Shown one piece after another: positions 1 to 6,013 of a DNA stretch of 10,513 bases. Position numbers and translations under genes: made by a program. The stretch lies in contig MU646511.1 of NCBI GenBank assembly GCA_026770585.1, forward strand, positions 68,204 to 78,716, written 5' to 3'. Within the stretch, counting starts at the first letter, position 1. Each line of letters opens with the position of its first letter. The notes under the pieces were generated by a model, which worked only from the letters and a program-made list of their open reading frames with translations, ran no database searches and had not been told where the DNA came from. The stretch is from Baffinella frigidus. Lineage: Eukaryota > Cryptophyceae > Cryptomonadales > Baffinellaceae.

Positions 1-181
1 TTAGGGTTTAGGGTTTAGGGTTTAGGGTTTGGGGTTTAGGGTTTAGGGTTTAGGGCTTAGGGTTTAGGGTTCAGGGTTTAGGGTTTAGGGTTTGGGGTTT
101 AGGGTTTGAGGTTTAGGTTTTGGGGGTTGGGGTTTAGGGTTTGAGGTGTGAGGTTTAGGGTTTAGGGGTTAGGTTTTAGGG
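1..181 (+). repeat. Telomere-like TTTAGGG block
   Basis: From base 7 to 104 there are fourteen heptamers in unbroken 7-bp phase, mostly TTTAGGG with single TTTGGGG, CTTAGGG and TTCAGGG variants. From about 105 the phase breaks down (TTTGAGG, TTTAGG, TTGGGG, TGTGAGG). The G-rich strand is +. At a left chromosome end the + strand should be C-rich, so this is an internal array, or one end of a longer array lying left of the window, and not a normal left-end telomere. The G-runs could form G-quadruplexes on the + strand. Confidence 0.92.
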
Positions 182-240
182 ATCAGGAGTGTTCAGTACT
201 GTGCTGGACACCCACCAGGAGTGCTTAGCACACTTTCCGT

Positions 241-309
241 TCCAAAGTTGACGAATTTATCCAAAGATGACGAATTTGTAGAGCAAACCCAGTATGTCAA
301 CTTGAGAAT
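241..309 (-). repeat. Dispersed repeat A, reverse copy
   Basis: Read on the minus strand this begins ATTCTCAAGTTGACATACTG and continues through a TACAAATTCGTC-like core to CAACTTTGGA, the same order seen in the copies near 3610 and 8779. The inner part is locally duplicated: 241-259 and 260-278 are two 19-bp versions of TCCAAAGTTGACGAATTT differing at two or three bases. No protein is encoded. Orientation is defined by the left-end word CTATTCTCAAGTTGAC. Confidence 0.7.
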
Positions 310-458
310 CTACTTAGCAGCCACTGTTGCCCCCCCCCCCTCCGGATTTCTGGACGAGATTGGCAGACGTGTGGCGTGTTTCCCGGGCGAGAATCAACTT
401 GTGACAGGTTCCCCAAGTCACCGGTGTCTGCTAAGCGGAGAACAGGGTCGCCAGATTC
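310..458. other. Spacer with C11 run, old repeat remnants
   Basis: No gene is seen. A run of eleven C lies at 330-340. The stretch ACTTAGCAGCC...CCCCCCTCCGG at 312-345 resembles ACTTAGCAGGC...CCCCCCTGATATCCGG at 1718-1755, and GGATTTCTGGA at 344-354 recurs at 1550-1560. The segment is therefore probably a diverged relative of the sequence that follows the duplicated unit at 1427-1705. Confidence 0.5.
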
Positions 459-560
459 GCATGTCAACTTGAGACAGCATGTCAACTTGAGACAGCATGT
501 CAACTTGAGACAGCATGTCAACTTGAGACAGCATGTCAACTTGAGACAGCATGTCAACTT
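459..560 (+). repeat. 18-bp tandem array (5 full copies plus a partial)
   Basis: Five perfect copies of GCATGTCAACTTGAGACA fill 459-548, followed by a partial copy, GCATGTCAACTT, at 549-560. Because 18 is a multiple of three, every frame stays open and gives short hexapeptide-repeat ORFs on both strands, which I regard as artefacts. The unit matches the right end of the repeat A copy at 8875-8901 with six bases (CGCTAG) removed, so the array probably arose by amplification of an element end. Confidence 0.93.
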
Positions 561-611
561 TTGATGGGGGTGTGTGGCGGCTCTCGGCGTTCCCCGCACT
601 CGGGTTCACGC

Positions 612-667
612 ACTATCCTCAAGTTGACAATCTCAACTCGTGGTACAAATCTGTCAACTTTCGCGGG
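612..667 (+). repeat. Dispersed repeat A, fragment
   Basis: CTATCCTCAAGTTGACAATCT at the left is followed by GTGGTACAAATCTGTCAACTTTCG. This matches the left half of the copies at 3610 and 8779. The right half (hairpin and right terminal repeat) is absent, and sequence after about 667 is unrelated. Confidence 0.7.
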
Positions 668-758
668 TGGGCGTACATCATGATGACGAACTCGCGGGAG
701 AGGGTGGCTTGTGCCATCGAGGAGTTGCACGTGCGCCTGCCGGCCGCAGAAGTTAACT

Positions 759-838
759 AGTTGACTTAGGTATCTTAGTCAACTTGTTGACTTGGGTATG
801 TTAGTTGACTAGTTGACTTAGGTAATCAGGAGTTAACT
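759..838. repeat. 26-28-bp imperfect tandem repeat (3 units)
   Basis: Three units lie head to tail at 759-784, 785-810 and 811-838 (26, 26 and 28 bp). Each begins with RGTTGACTTRGGTA or a close form and ends in a GTCAACT, GTTGACT or GTTAACT word, so each unit is itself partly palindromic. The words are the same AGTTGAC/GTCAACT motif that marks repeat A, which suggests a derivative of an A end. Confidence 0.75.
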
Positions 839-1364
839 TAGCTAGGAGAGGCCTTTACTTTCCAAGAGAGATCTCTTTGTTCTCAAAGAGATGGAGAGCT
901 TTATTACTACCGACATGGCCTAATGTACGCACCCCCACCGAGGCTGTGTCTGAGCAGAGGCGCCGAAAAATAAGGAGAGCTGACTTGATTAACTTGGTTA
1001 ACTGCGAGTGTGAGAGAGAGAGTTGTTCATTGACGACCAAGTGGTCCGGATGCACTTGATCGCCGAAATGATTCAGTGGACCGTCCTCGCGCCATGCGTG
1101 CTTGCATCCCCGGTTCCTGCTAGCTTTAGATTCACCATCCTAAATAGTTGATTTCGAGTCAACTTGGTCAACTGGGAGGGCTTGACTGGTGATGACCGGA
1201 GACAGGCTGGCCACCTTGGAGGCCGTTCATGTCAAACCGTTGAACAAGAGCCCCACAGCCTCCAAAGCACCAGTCCCTGCAAACTTCCGACCCCCCCTCC
1301 CCCGAACACTGATCACTCGAACCACGCACCGCAGCATCCTAGCTCTGCCTCACTCGAGTTGCCC
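839..1364. other. Unassigned stretch, no gene seen
   Basis: About 525 bases with only short overlapping ORFs (60-80 codons) on both strands, none with a recognisable motif. Isolated GTTAACT/GTCAACTTGG words occur near 985-1005 and 1158-1175. A C-rich run lies at 1291-1305. I see no telomere-like block, hairpin or tandem repeat here. Confidence 0.6.
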
Positions 1365-1422
1365 GACTATTCTCAAGTTGACATTCTGTGTGTGCGGTAC
1401 TGATCCCGACAACTTTCGAGCG
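1365..1422 (+). repeat. Dispersed repeat A, left half
   Basis: GACTATTCTCAAGTTGACATT starts at 1365, followed by GTGTGCGGTACTGATCCCGACAACTTTCGAG in two adjoining parts. The left end is among the best preserved in the window. It runs directly into the diverged duplicated unit that starts near 1427. Confidence 0.75.
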
Positions 1423-1426
1423 GGAA

Positions 1427-1705
1427 ACACCTGAAGAGGAGTATGTAGAGCATCCCGATGATGGACATAATGTAGACCGCGAAGAGTAACCGGGTCTCCA
1501 GGTGAACCTGCACACCCGCCAATTCCACAACAAAAGTCAATTCAGGCCGGGATTTCTGGAGTCTTCTCCAAAAGTGGCCGACGCGTGGTACAAATCTTAG
1601 AAAGACAGAGGGTTGTGTAAAACATTTTGGAGATAGAAACAAGGTCAACCACAAAGAGTAGGCAGATCTCCACGTGTCCCTGCACAGCGTCAACGCAAAA
1701 GTTGC
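1427..1705. repeat. Old diverged tandem duplication (~172-bp offset)
   Basis: Bases 1433-1513 align without gaps to 1605-1685 with 54 of 81 identical by hand count; shared words include AAGAGTA, TCTCCA and CCTGCAC. Similarity continues weakly on both sides: the second unit is preceded by GTGGTACAAATCT (1584-1597), a repeat A core word. On the minus strand the two units give weakly similar peptides in different frames, but mismatches fall evenly on the three codon positions (9, 8, 10), so this looks like duplicated non-coding DNA. Confidence 0.6.
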
Positions 1706-1784
1706 CGAGCCGACCACTTAGCAGGCGCCGAGTTCCCTCCCCCCCTGATATCCGGGGGAAAGTTGGTTGGAATTCCACAGCAAT

Positions 1785-1890
1785 GGATAAGGTAGGCAAT
1801 CCATAGGTGCATAGGGGGGGTTCCTACGGATAAGGTAACGGAAAGTCAGCCCGATTTGTGCCAAAAATCTCTTTCGAGCCCGCTGTGTGG
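1785..1890 (-). repeat. Dispersed repeat B, reverse copy
   Basis: The reverse complement reads CCACACAGCGGGCT, then TTTCCGTTACCTTATCCGTAGGAACCCC, then a CCTATG-type segment and ATTGCCTACC, in the same order as the copies at 5229 and 6197. Its outer end is followed after three bases by TTTAGGGTCGAGGATTTAGGG (1895-1915, read in two parts), a small telomere-like patch. No coding capacity. Confidence 0.72.
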
Positions 1891-1974
1891 TGGGGTTTAG
1901 GGTCGAGGATTTAGGGACCTGGACTATGATTTCAACGGACTCGTCGTGGAAGAGCGTGAGCACCATTCCGAACC

Positions 1975-2247
1975 TGTCAGGGTTCAGGCTTTCGGCTTCA
2001 GGGTTCAGGGTTCAGGGTTCAGGGTTCAGGGTTCAGGGTTCAGGGTTCGGAATGCATGATCTATGGTTCATGGTGCATGGTTCATTGTTCATGGTTTGGG
2101 TTTTGGGTTTTGGGGTTTGGGTTTTGGGGTTTGAAGTTTGGGTTTTGGGGTTTTGGGTTTGGGTTTTGGGTTTTGGGTTTTGGGTTTTGGGTTTTGGGTT
2201 TTGGGTTTGGGGTTTTGGGGTGTAGGGTGCAGTGTTTGGGGTTGAGA
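1975..2247 (+). repeat. Telomere-variant block: TTCAGGG, then TTCATGG, then TTTTGGG
   Basis: Seven perfect TTCAGGG heptamers occupy 1997-2045. They are followed by degenerate TTCATGG-like units (2050-2098) and by a TTTTGGG/TTTGGGG zone with six perfect TTTTGGG copies at 2164-2205. Each zone keeps a 7-bp period but has its own consensus. Gly/Phe/Trp-rich ORFs in this zone are translations of the repeat. Confidence 0.9.
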
Positions 2248-2411
2248 GGTGCTCACGCTTTGTTCATGTCGCCATCAAAGTTTCCCAGGATCCACTTGAC
2301 CTCCCTGCCGAGCGCGAAAGTCAACCAACCTCGAGAAAGTCAACACGCCACGTCACGTCACTCCGCGCCAATTTCAGATACAGGCCCGGTTTCAATTTTG
2401 TGTGATGCATG
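2248..2411. other. Spacer between telomere-like blocks
   Basis: Mixed-composition sequence with two AAAGTCAACC/AAAGTCAACA words (2318-2345) and a short CACGTCACGTCACTCC run. The AAAGTCAACC word recurs at 2834-2843. No gene or hairpin is seen. Confidence 0.5.
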
Positions 2412-2604
2412 CCTTAGAGTTTCGGGTTTATGGTTCAGGGTTCGGGGTTTCGGGTTTCGGGTTCAGTGGTGAGGTTGTAGGGTGTGTGGTGTTGGGTTTG
2501 GGGTTTAGGGATAAGGGTTTAGGGTTTAGGGTGCAGGGTTTAGGGTTTAGGGTTCAGGGTTTAGGGGTTAGGGTTCAGGGTTCAGAGTTCAGGGTTCAGG
2601 GGTA
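2412..2604 (+). repeat. Telomere-like block, mixed TTTCGGG/TTTAGGG/TTCAGGG
   Basis: The block opens with TTTCGGG and TTCGGGG units (2420-2465), passes a degraded GT-rich stretch (2466-2500), and ends in TTTAGGG and TTCAGGG units up to about 2600. Orientation is the same as all other large blocks. Confidence 0.88.
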
Positions 2605-2680
2605 GGACCTGTCGGTATCCAGGAGAGCGAGCTTTGCCTTGTCGACGTTCACCGGATTCCACTCCTGCCGTTGAGCGGTT

Positions 2681-2799
2681 ATGGTTTAGGGTTTAGGGAT
2701 TAGGTTTTGGGGTTTGGGTTTTGGGTTTTGGGTTTTGGGTTTTGGGAGTTGGGGGTTGGGGGTTGAGGGATTGTGGTCTTGGGGTTTGGGGTTTGATGG
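2681..2799 (+). repeat. Telomere-like block, TTTTGGG-rich
   Basis: Two TTTAGGG units are followed by several TTTTGGG heptamers at about 2714-2745 and then by GTTGGGG and TTTGGGG units. A 76-base non-repeat spacer (2605-2680) separates it from the preceding block. Confidence 0.87.
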
Positions 2800-2875
2800 C
2801 GCGCATGTCGTTGCGAAAATTCGTTTGTTGCGAAAAGTCAACCCGCCTGAATCAGAAAGTGGAGGCGAGACCTCA

Positions 2876-3091
2876 AATGTTGTCAATGCCCTGGTCCTCC
2901 TTGACGCCCCGGGCCCCGGGTGAACGGACTATTCTCAAGTTGACATTCTCAGCCCGTGGAACAAACCCGGCGACTTTGGAGTGAGGCAGAGCCGTTGTGC
3001 CAGAATGTCAACTGAATAGTCTGTCAACCTCAATGTTGTCGACGCCAAAAGTGAACATTGACCTGAATGTTGTCGACGCCCTGGTCCTCCT
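2876..3091 (+). repeat. Direct repeats AATGTTGTCGACGCC(CTGGTCCTCC)
   Basis: AATGTTGTCRAYGCC followed by CTGGTCCTCCT occurs at 2876-2901 and 3066-3091. A shorter copy, AATGTTGTCGACGCC alone, lies at 3032-3046. The first two copies bracket the inverted-repeat form of element A at 2927-3021. No function is evident. The spacing does not suggest a simple target-site duplication, because the repeats are about 25 bp and lie well away from the element ends. Confidence 0.75.
2927..3021 (+). mobile_element. Repeat A copy bounded by inverted ends (MITE-like)
   Basis: The left arm at 2927-2949 runs from GACTATTC to GACATTCT. The right arm at 3002-3021 is AGAATGTCAACTGAATAGTC, which is the exact reverse complement of the left arm apart from a 3-base gap. 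Between them lie GTGGAACAAACCCGG and GACTTTGGAG, the normal A core. Length is 95 bp and there is no coding sequence, as expected of a miniature inverted-repeat element. A clear short target-site duplication is not obvious at the ends. Confidence 0.65.
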
Positions 3092-3099
3092 GGAAGCTC

Positions 3100-3142
3100 A
3101 GGTCCATGACATCCGGCACTGATTTTGTCGGGTCGTATCTGC
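3100..3142 (+). repeat. Repeat E, copy 1
   Basis: This 43-bp segment (AGGTCCATGACATCCGGC through GGGTCGTATCTGC) aligns without gaps to 3564-3606 with 36 of 43 identical by hand count. Both copies lie downstream of an AGAATGTCAACT end of repeat A. Here the sequence to the right passes into telomere-like DNA; in copy 2 it passes into a forward A copy. Confidence 0.75.
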
Positions 3143-3145
3143 GAA

Positions 3146-3328
3146 GGGTCGAGGGTTAAGAGTCGAAGAATCAGGGTTTCGGGTTTCGGATTTCGGGTTT
3201 CGGGTTCATGGTCTAGTGTCTATGGTTTGGGGTCAAGAGTTTATGGTTTATGGTTTATGGTTTATGGTTTATGGTTTATGGTTTATGGTTTTTGGTTCAT
3301 GTTTCATGGTTCATGGTTCATGTTAGGT
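3146..3328 (+). repeat. Telomere-variant block: TTTCGGG then TTTATGG
   Basis: TTTCGGG units at about 3176-3205 are followed, after a short degenerate stretch, by seven perfect TTTATGG heptamers at 3240-3288 and then TTCATGG units to 3321. TTTATGG lacks a GGG run and cannot be telomerase product of the standard type, yet it keeps the heptamer period. Confidence 0.9.
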
Positions 3329-3534
3329 TTGCCCGTTGACTGTTTTTGGCTTTTGATTTGGTTCGGCCGTTTGTTTGGCGCTCCAAAGTCGGATGTGTGC
3401 CGCAGACCCACGTAGCAGCCACCGGCGACTTCGGGAATGGGTCTATCTAACGGTTCCCGTACCAATGTCCCCCGCGCGCTTTACAAGCTTCACCAAAAAT
3501 CCGGGAAAGAAAGGCGTCGGTCACACTTAAGTTG
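3329..3534. other. Spacer, no gene seen
   Basis: About 200 bases of mixed sequence. GTAGCAGCCACCGGCGACTT at 3412-3431 resembles TTAGCAGCCACTGTTG at 314-329. Otherwise unassigned. Confidence 0.45.
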
Positions 3535-3535
3535 C

Positions 3536-3720
3536 CAGAATGTCAACTTGCGAATAGAAGCCCAGGTCCGTGAAATCCGGCGGTGGTTTCGCCGGGTCGT
3601 ATCTGCAGGTATTCTAAAGTTGACAAGCTGGGTGTGTGGTACAAATCCGTCAACTTTGGAGCAAAATGAGCCCGGGCTCACCAAATTGGTGAACCCAAAT
3701 AGACTGCGAGCGGGCCTAGT
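3536..3720 (+). mobile_element. Repeat A: divergent pair of ends around repeat E
   Basis: A reverse left end (CAGAATGTCAACTTGCGAATA, 3536-3556 region) lies 53 bp from a forward copy that starts TATTCTAAAGTTGACAAGCTG at 3610. Repeat E copy 2 (3564-3606) sits between them. The forward copy is long: GTGGTACAAATCCGTCAACTTTGG, then the 12-bp palindrome GAGCCCGGGCTC at 3668-3679, then a hairpin with 11-bp arms and one mismatch at 3674-3696, then CAAATAGACTG to 3720. The right terminal repeat seen at 8889-8901 is degraded here. Confidence 0.68.
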
Positions 3721-3842
3721 TAGCAAAAACAACATCGCGCACCAGGGAAAACTCTCAACGATTCACCCACACGCCAGTGCATATTCAGGTTTTCAATATT
3801 TGAAAGAGGAGATTAAACCCCCTGCACATTTACAGGTGGCTG
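3721..3842. other. Spacer, A-rich, no gene seen
   Basis: Relatively A-rich sequence between repeat A and a C-rich patch. The 169-codon ORF that crosses 3437-3946 is made of repeat A, repeat E and the C-rich patch and has no recognisable motif. Confidence 0.45.
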
Positions 3843-3881
3843 CACCCCAAACCCCTCACCCCTTCAACCAAACCCCTCAAG
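3843..3881 (-). repeat. Short inverted telomere-like patch
   Basis: CACCCCAAACCCCTCACCCC followed by TTCAACCAAACCCCTCAA is telomere-variant DNA (TTTGGGG, TTGAGGGG) with the C-rich strand on +, opposite to every large block. It lies about 45 bp to the left of the G-rich block at 3928, so the two patches face away from each other, not toward each other as in an end-to-end fusion. Confidence 0.7.
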
Positions 3882-3927
3882 GAACAGGGAGGGGTTCAGG
3901 CCTGAGGAGCACGGTTTCAACCGCCTG

Positions 3928-4157
3928 GTTTAGGGTTGAGGGTTGAGGGTTTGGGGTTTAGGGTTTGGGGTTTGGGGTTTGGGGTTTGGGGTTTGGGGGT
4001 TGGGGTTTAGCATTTTGGGTTTGAGGTTCAGGGTTTGGGGCTTAGGGTTTGGGGTGTAGTGTTTGGGTTTTGAGGTTCAGGGTTTGGGGTTTAGGGTTTG
4101 GGGTGCAGTGTTTGGGGATTAGGGTTTAGGGTTGAGGGTTTGGGATTTGGGGTTGAG
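3928..4157 (+). repeat. Telomere-like block, TTTGGGG-rich
   Basis: Five consecutive perfect TTTGGGG heptamers lie at 3964-3998. They are flanked by TTTAGGG, TTGAGGG and TTCAGGG units, and degenerate forms such as GTGCAGTGTTTGGGG appear towards the right. Confidence 0.9.
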
Positions 4158-4289
4158 ACCTTGACGAAAGTTCCAAAGAGAAAGTTGATCCCGTTGGAAG
4201 CCACCCCCTCCCTCCTGCAGTGCCGGGGGTTCAGGTTGAGCGTTTCGAGGCTGTTAGAGGTGCGGCACAGCCTTACAGAGGGGGCACAG
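4158..4289. other. Spacer between telomere-like blocks
   Basis: About 130 bases including GACGAAAGTTCCAAAGAGAA, a loose relative of the repeat A core words, and a CCACCCCCTCCCTCCTGCAG stretch. No gene or clear repeat copy is seen. Confidence 0.45.
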
Positions 4290-4468
4290 GTTTGGGGGTG
4301 GGGTGGGGGGTTAGGGGTTAGGTATTAGGGTTTAGGGTTTAGGGTTTAGGGTTTGGGTTTTAAGGTTTAGGGTTTGGGGTTTGGGGTTTAGGGTTCAGGA
4401 TTGAGGGTTTGGGGTTTGAGGTTTAGGGTTTAGGGTTTAGGGTTCAGGGTCTAGGGTTTAGGGTTAAT
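4290..4468 (+). repeat. Telomere-like TTTAGGG block
   Basis: After a G-rich lead-in, TTTAGGG units dominate 4325-4352 and 4415-4462 with TTTGGGG and TTCAGGG variants between them. The block then passes into GGGTGGGTGGTGGGG-type sequence. Confidence 0.9.
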
Positions 4469-5073
4469 GGGTGGGTGGTGGGGGGGGTACTCGGGGGTAG
4501 AGCAGTCGGAGGTGTTGGCGCGCCAGGGGCAGCCTTGCTTGTACATCGCCCTGTTGTGCCCCCTGCGGGATTCCGCAATTTGCCATCTCAGCCTCGACCC
4601 GAGGACAGGGGGCACACCGCACAGTGCTTGCTTACTTCTCGAGCACACACTCCACCCTAACCCCGAAAGCCTTGCGTGCCACATGGTGGGCTTCGAGAGT
4701 TTGGAGACCCCTAGATTTAGCGGTAACGTGACCAAATTTGCATAAGAAAAATCCTCAAAGTTAACTATGCACAGGGTAAGTTGACTTCTGATCAAAGGTG
4801 CGTAGTACACCGTGTGGGTAAATCGCCTTGTTGCGCCCCTTGGTTTGTCGACGGGAATTGCTGAGATGGACCATCAGATCGCCCATTTCCGAAAGCCCTA
4901 AGTGGCCCTTGATGACTTTGATGGCACCGCGCCAGAGGGCCCGGAACATCCACTTTTGACATCTTTCAGGAGAAACCCCCTGCACACTTAAGTCAACGAC
5001 GCCAGAACTGGCGTGGATAAGGCGTCGGTTCCCCTCGAGCCCTCTGGCGTGGTAAGCTTAGCGAAAGTGCGGA
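4469..5073. other. Mostly unassigned stretch, repeat fragments, no gene seen
   Basis: Six hundred bases with overlapping short ORFs on both strands (up to 119 codons, minus strand 4451-4810) but no recognisable motif. Recognisable pieces are: GGCGCGCC inside GTTGGCGCGCCA at 4515-4526, also present in the palindrome at 5074; a segment around 4537-4572 with CTTGTACATCGCC and TGTGCCCCCTGCGGGATT, shared with 5392-5425 (repeat F); CGGTAACGTGACCAAATTTG at 4721-4740, the core word of repeat C; and AAGTTGAC at 4779-4786. Confidence 0.55.
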
Positions 5074-5093
5074 CGCGTTGGCGCGCCAACGCG
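5074..5093. repeat. 20-bp perfect palindrome
   Basis: CGCGTTGGCGCGCCAACGCG reads identically on both strands, centred between 5083 and 5084. It could extrude as a short cruciform or be a symmetric protein-binding site; neither is shown. Confidence 0.9.
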
Positions 5094-5228
5094 CGTTGTA
5101 GTAAAAAGGGACTAATAATTCACCTAGAAAGCGTGCGACCCCGGAGGGAAATAGTCAACTAGGCGCAAATTGCCCAAACTCCAAGGCCCCCGAAAACGCG
5201 CTGTGTGGCAAGGCAGGTGGTAGCTTTT
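5094..5228. other. Spacer with 9-bp hairpin arm
   Basis: Unassigned sequence. GCTGTGTGG at 5200-5208 is the reverse complement of CCACACAGC at 5229-5237, the outer end of repeat B, giving 9-bp arms around a 20-base loop. Other B copies do not preserve the second arm. Confidence 0.5.
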
Positions 5229-5380
5229 CCACACAGCAGGCTACCAAGGGATTGTCTGATCAGATTTGGGCCATTTTCCGTTACCTTATCGGCAGGAACC
5301 CCTCCTATGTCCCTACGGGTTGCCTACCGTAGGGTGCTAGGTCTTATCGCTGAAGGGTTATTCGAAATCCCTTTGAAGTC
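5229..5380 (+). repeat. Dispersed repeat B, forward copy
   Basis: Order of landmarks: CCACACAGCAGGCT, CAGATTTGGGCC, TTTCCGTTACCTTATC, GGAACCCCTCCTATG, CCCTACGGGTTGCCTACCG, TAGGGTGCTAG, GGGTTATTCGAAATCCCTTT. The first half matches the reverse copy at 1785-1890 and the second half matches 6197-6298, so this is the most complete of the three copies. A 101-codon ORF across it has no recognisable motif. Confidence 0.78.
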
Positions 5381-5391
5381 CGATGTGTGGC

Positions 5392-5425
5392 TTGTACATC
5401 GCGTCAGTGTGCCCCCTGCGGGATT
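5392..5425 (+). repeat. Repeat F fragment
   Basis: CTTGTACATCGCGTCAGTGTG followed by CCCCCTGCGGGATT matches the segment near 4537-4572. A weaker relative, GTAAATCGCCTTGTTGCGCC, lies near 4818. It runs directly into the repeat A core at 5434. Confidence 0.6.
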
Positions 5426-5433
5426 GCGGTTGC

Positions 5434-5510
5434 AAAGCCGTCAACTTTGGAGCCGAAAAGAGCCCGGGCCCGCCAGATTGACGAGACCAAATAGACTGAG
5501 ACAGAGCTAG
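5434..5510 (+). repeat. Dispersed repeat A, right half only
   Basis: CCGTCAACTTTGGAG, GAAAAGAGCCCGGGCCCGCC, CAAATAGACTGAGACAGAGC and TAG follow in the same order and spacing as in 8817-8890. The left terminal end is missing and replaced by repeat F, and the right GTCAACTT terminus is missing, so this is an internal fragment. Confidence 0.72.
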
Positions 5511-5777
5511 AAGGCGGGTGCGCGCCGAGAGTGTGGGTATCAACAAAGCTTCCTCCAATTTCATCGCCTCACCTCATACATTCTTTTTCGTCCATCTATT
5601 TGTACCGCAAACCCAAAGGGTAGAGGCTGGTACCCGCAGCTCACGTTTCCGAGGCGGGCCCGTTTCTCAAGGCTCATAGACGTTTGTATCGCTCAACTCA
5701 AGGCTCAAGGGCCTACCTAGGACCTGGATCGAGAGTAATAAATAAGAAGAAGAAGGGTTGGTACCCGATACTGCGGA
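5511..5777. other. Spacer with a short repeat A fragment
   Basis: No gene is seen. TTGTACCGCAAACCC at 5600-5614 is the reverse complement of GGGTTTGCGGTACAA, a repeat A core word (compare 8801-8814). GGTACCCG occurs at 5629-5636 and 5760-5767. The remainder is unassigned. Confidence 0.5.
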
Positions 5778-5825
5778 AATCGGAGCCGACAGAGATTCCC
5801 TTCTTGCCCCCCAGCCGGATCGCTG
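5778..5825 (+). repeat. Direct repeat shared with 6287-6316
   Basis: AATCGGAGCCGA, TTCTTGCC and GATCGCTG occur in this order here with two short insertions, and contiguously at 6287-6316. A related TTGCCCCCCCACCCGCATCGC occurs at about 5943-5962. This is probably a tail segment of repeat B, because the 6287 copy follows the third B copy directly. Confidence 0.65.
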
Positions 5826-5865
5826 CTCCCACAGGTTATGCGCCTCAGGCCTCAACATCACGTTG

Positions 5866-5999
5866 TCAGAAAGGGGGCGTCTTTTGTCAGCAAGGGTCAG
5901 ACAGGGGACGTGCCGTGTCAGAACGGGGGCAGATGCCCTGGTTGCCCCCCCACCCGCATCGCTGCTCGTTGATGCTTGAGGGTTGAGAGTTGAGAGTTC
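5866..5999. other. GTCAG-rich degenerate repeat and short telomere-like patch
   Basis: GTCAGAAAGGGGGCG (5874), GTCAGCAAGG (5886), GTCAGACAGGGGACG (5896) and GTCAGAACGGGGGCA (5917) are irregularly spaced related words. At 5971-5999 a small degenerate GAGGGTTGAGAGTTGAGAG patch precedes the GA microsatellite and may have been a starting point for it. Confidence 0.5.
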
Positions 6000-6013
6000 G
6001 GCCAGGCCTCATA

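Noticed and set aside
1-181. Terminal telomere of the left chromosome end
   Set aside because: The G-rich strand is + at the left edge. A left terminus should read C-rich on +. The block is internal, or the contig edge falls inside a longer array.
459-560. CRISPR array
   Set aside because: The 18-bp units are directly adjacent with no spacers, and the window is clearly eukaryotic in character.
747-838. Cluster of WRKY-type W-boxes (TTGAC words) acting as a promoter
   Set aside because: The words are part of a tandem repeat derived from the dispersed AGTTGAC family, and no gene starts nearby.
1373-1799. Two minus-strand ORFs containing similar 27-residue segments (13 of 27 identical), suggesting a duplicated protein
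   Set aside because: The matching segments lie in different frames of overlapping ORFs, and the 27 nucleotide mismatches between 1433-1513 and 1605-1685 divide 9, 8 and 10 over the three codon positions. There is no sign of selection on a protein, so this is best read as duplicated non-coding DNA.
1887-2472. Gly/Phe/Trp-rich ORFs of 112 and 138 codons
   Set aside because: They are direct translations of 7-bp telomere-variant repeats in three frames and carry no independent evidence of coding.
3437-3946. A 169-codon + strand ORF
   Set aside because: It runs through repeat E, repeat A and a C-rich telomere-like patch. No domain is recognisable, and the frame is interrupted in other copies of the same repeats.
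3843-4157. Head-to-head telomere fusion scar
   Set aside because: The C-rich patch comes first and the G-rich block second, so the G-rich strands point away from each other. A fusion of two ends would read G-rich then C-rich.
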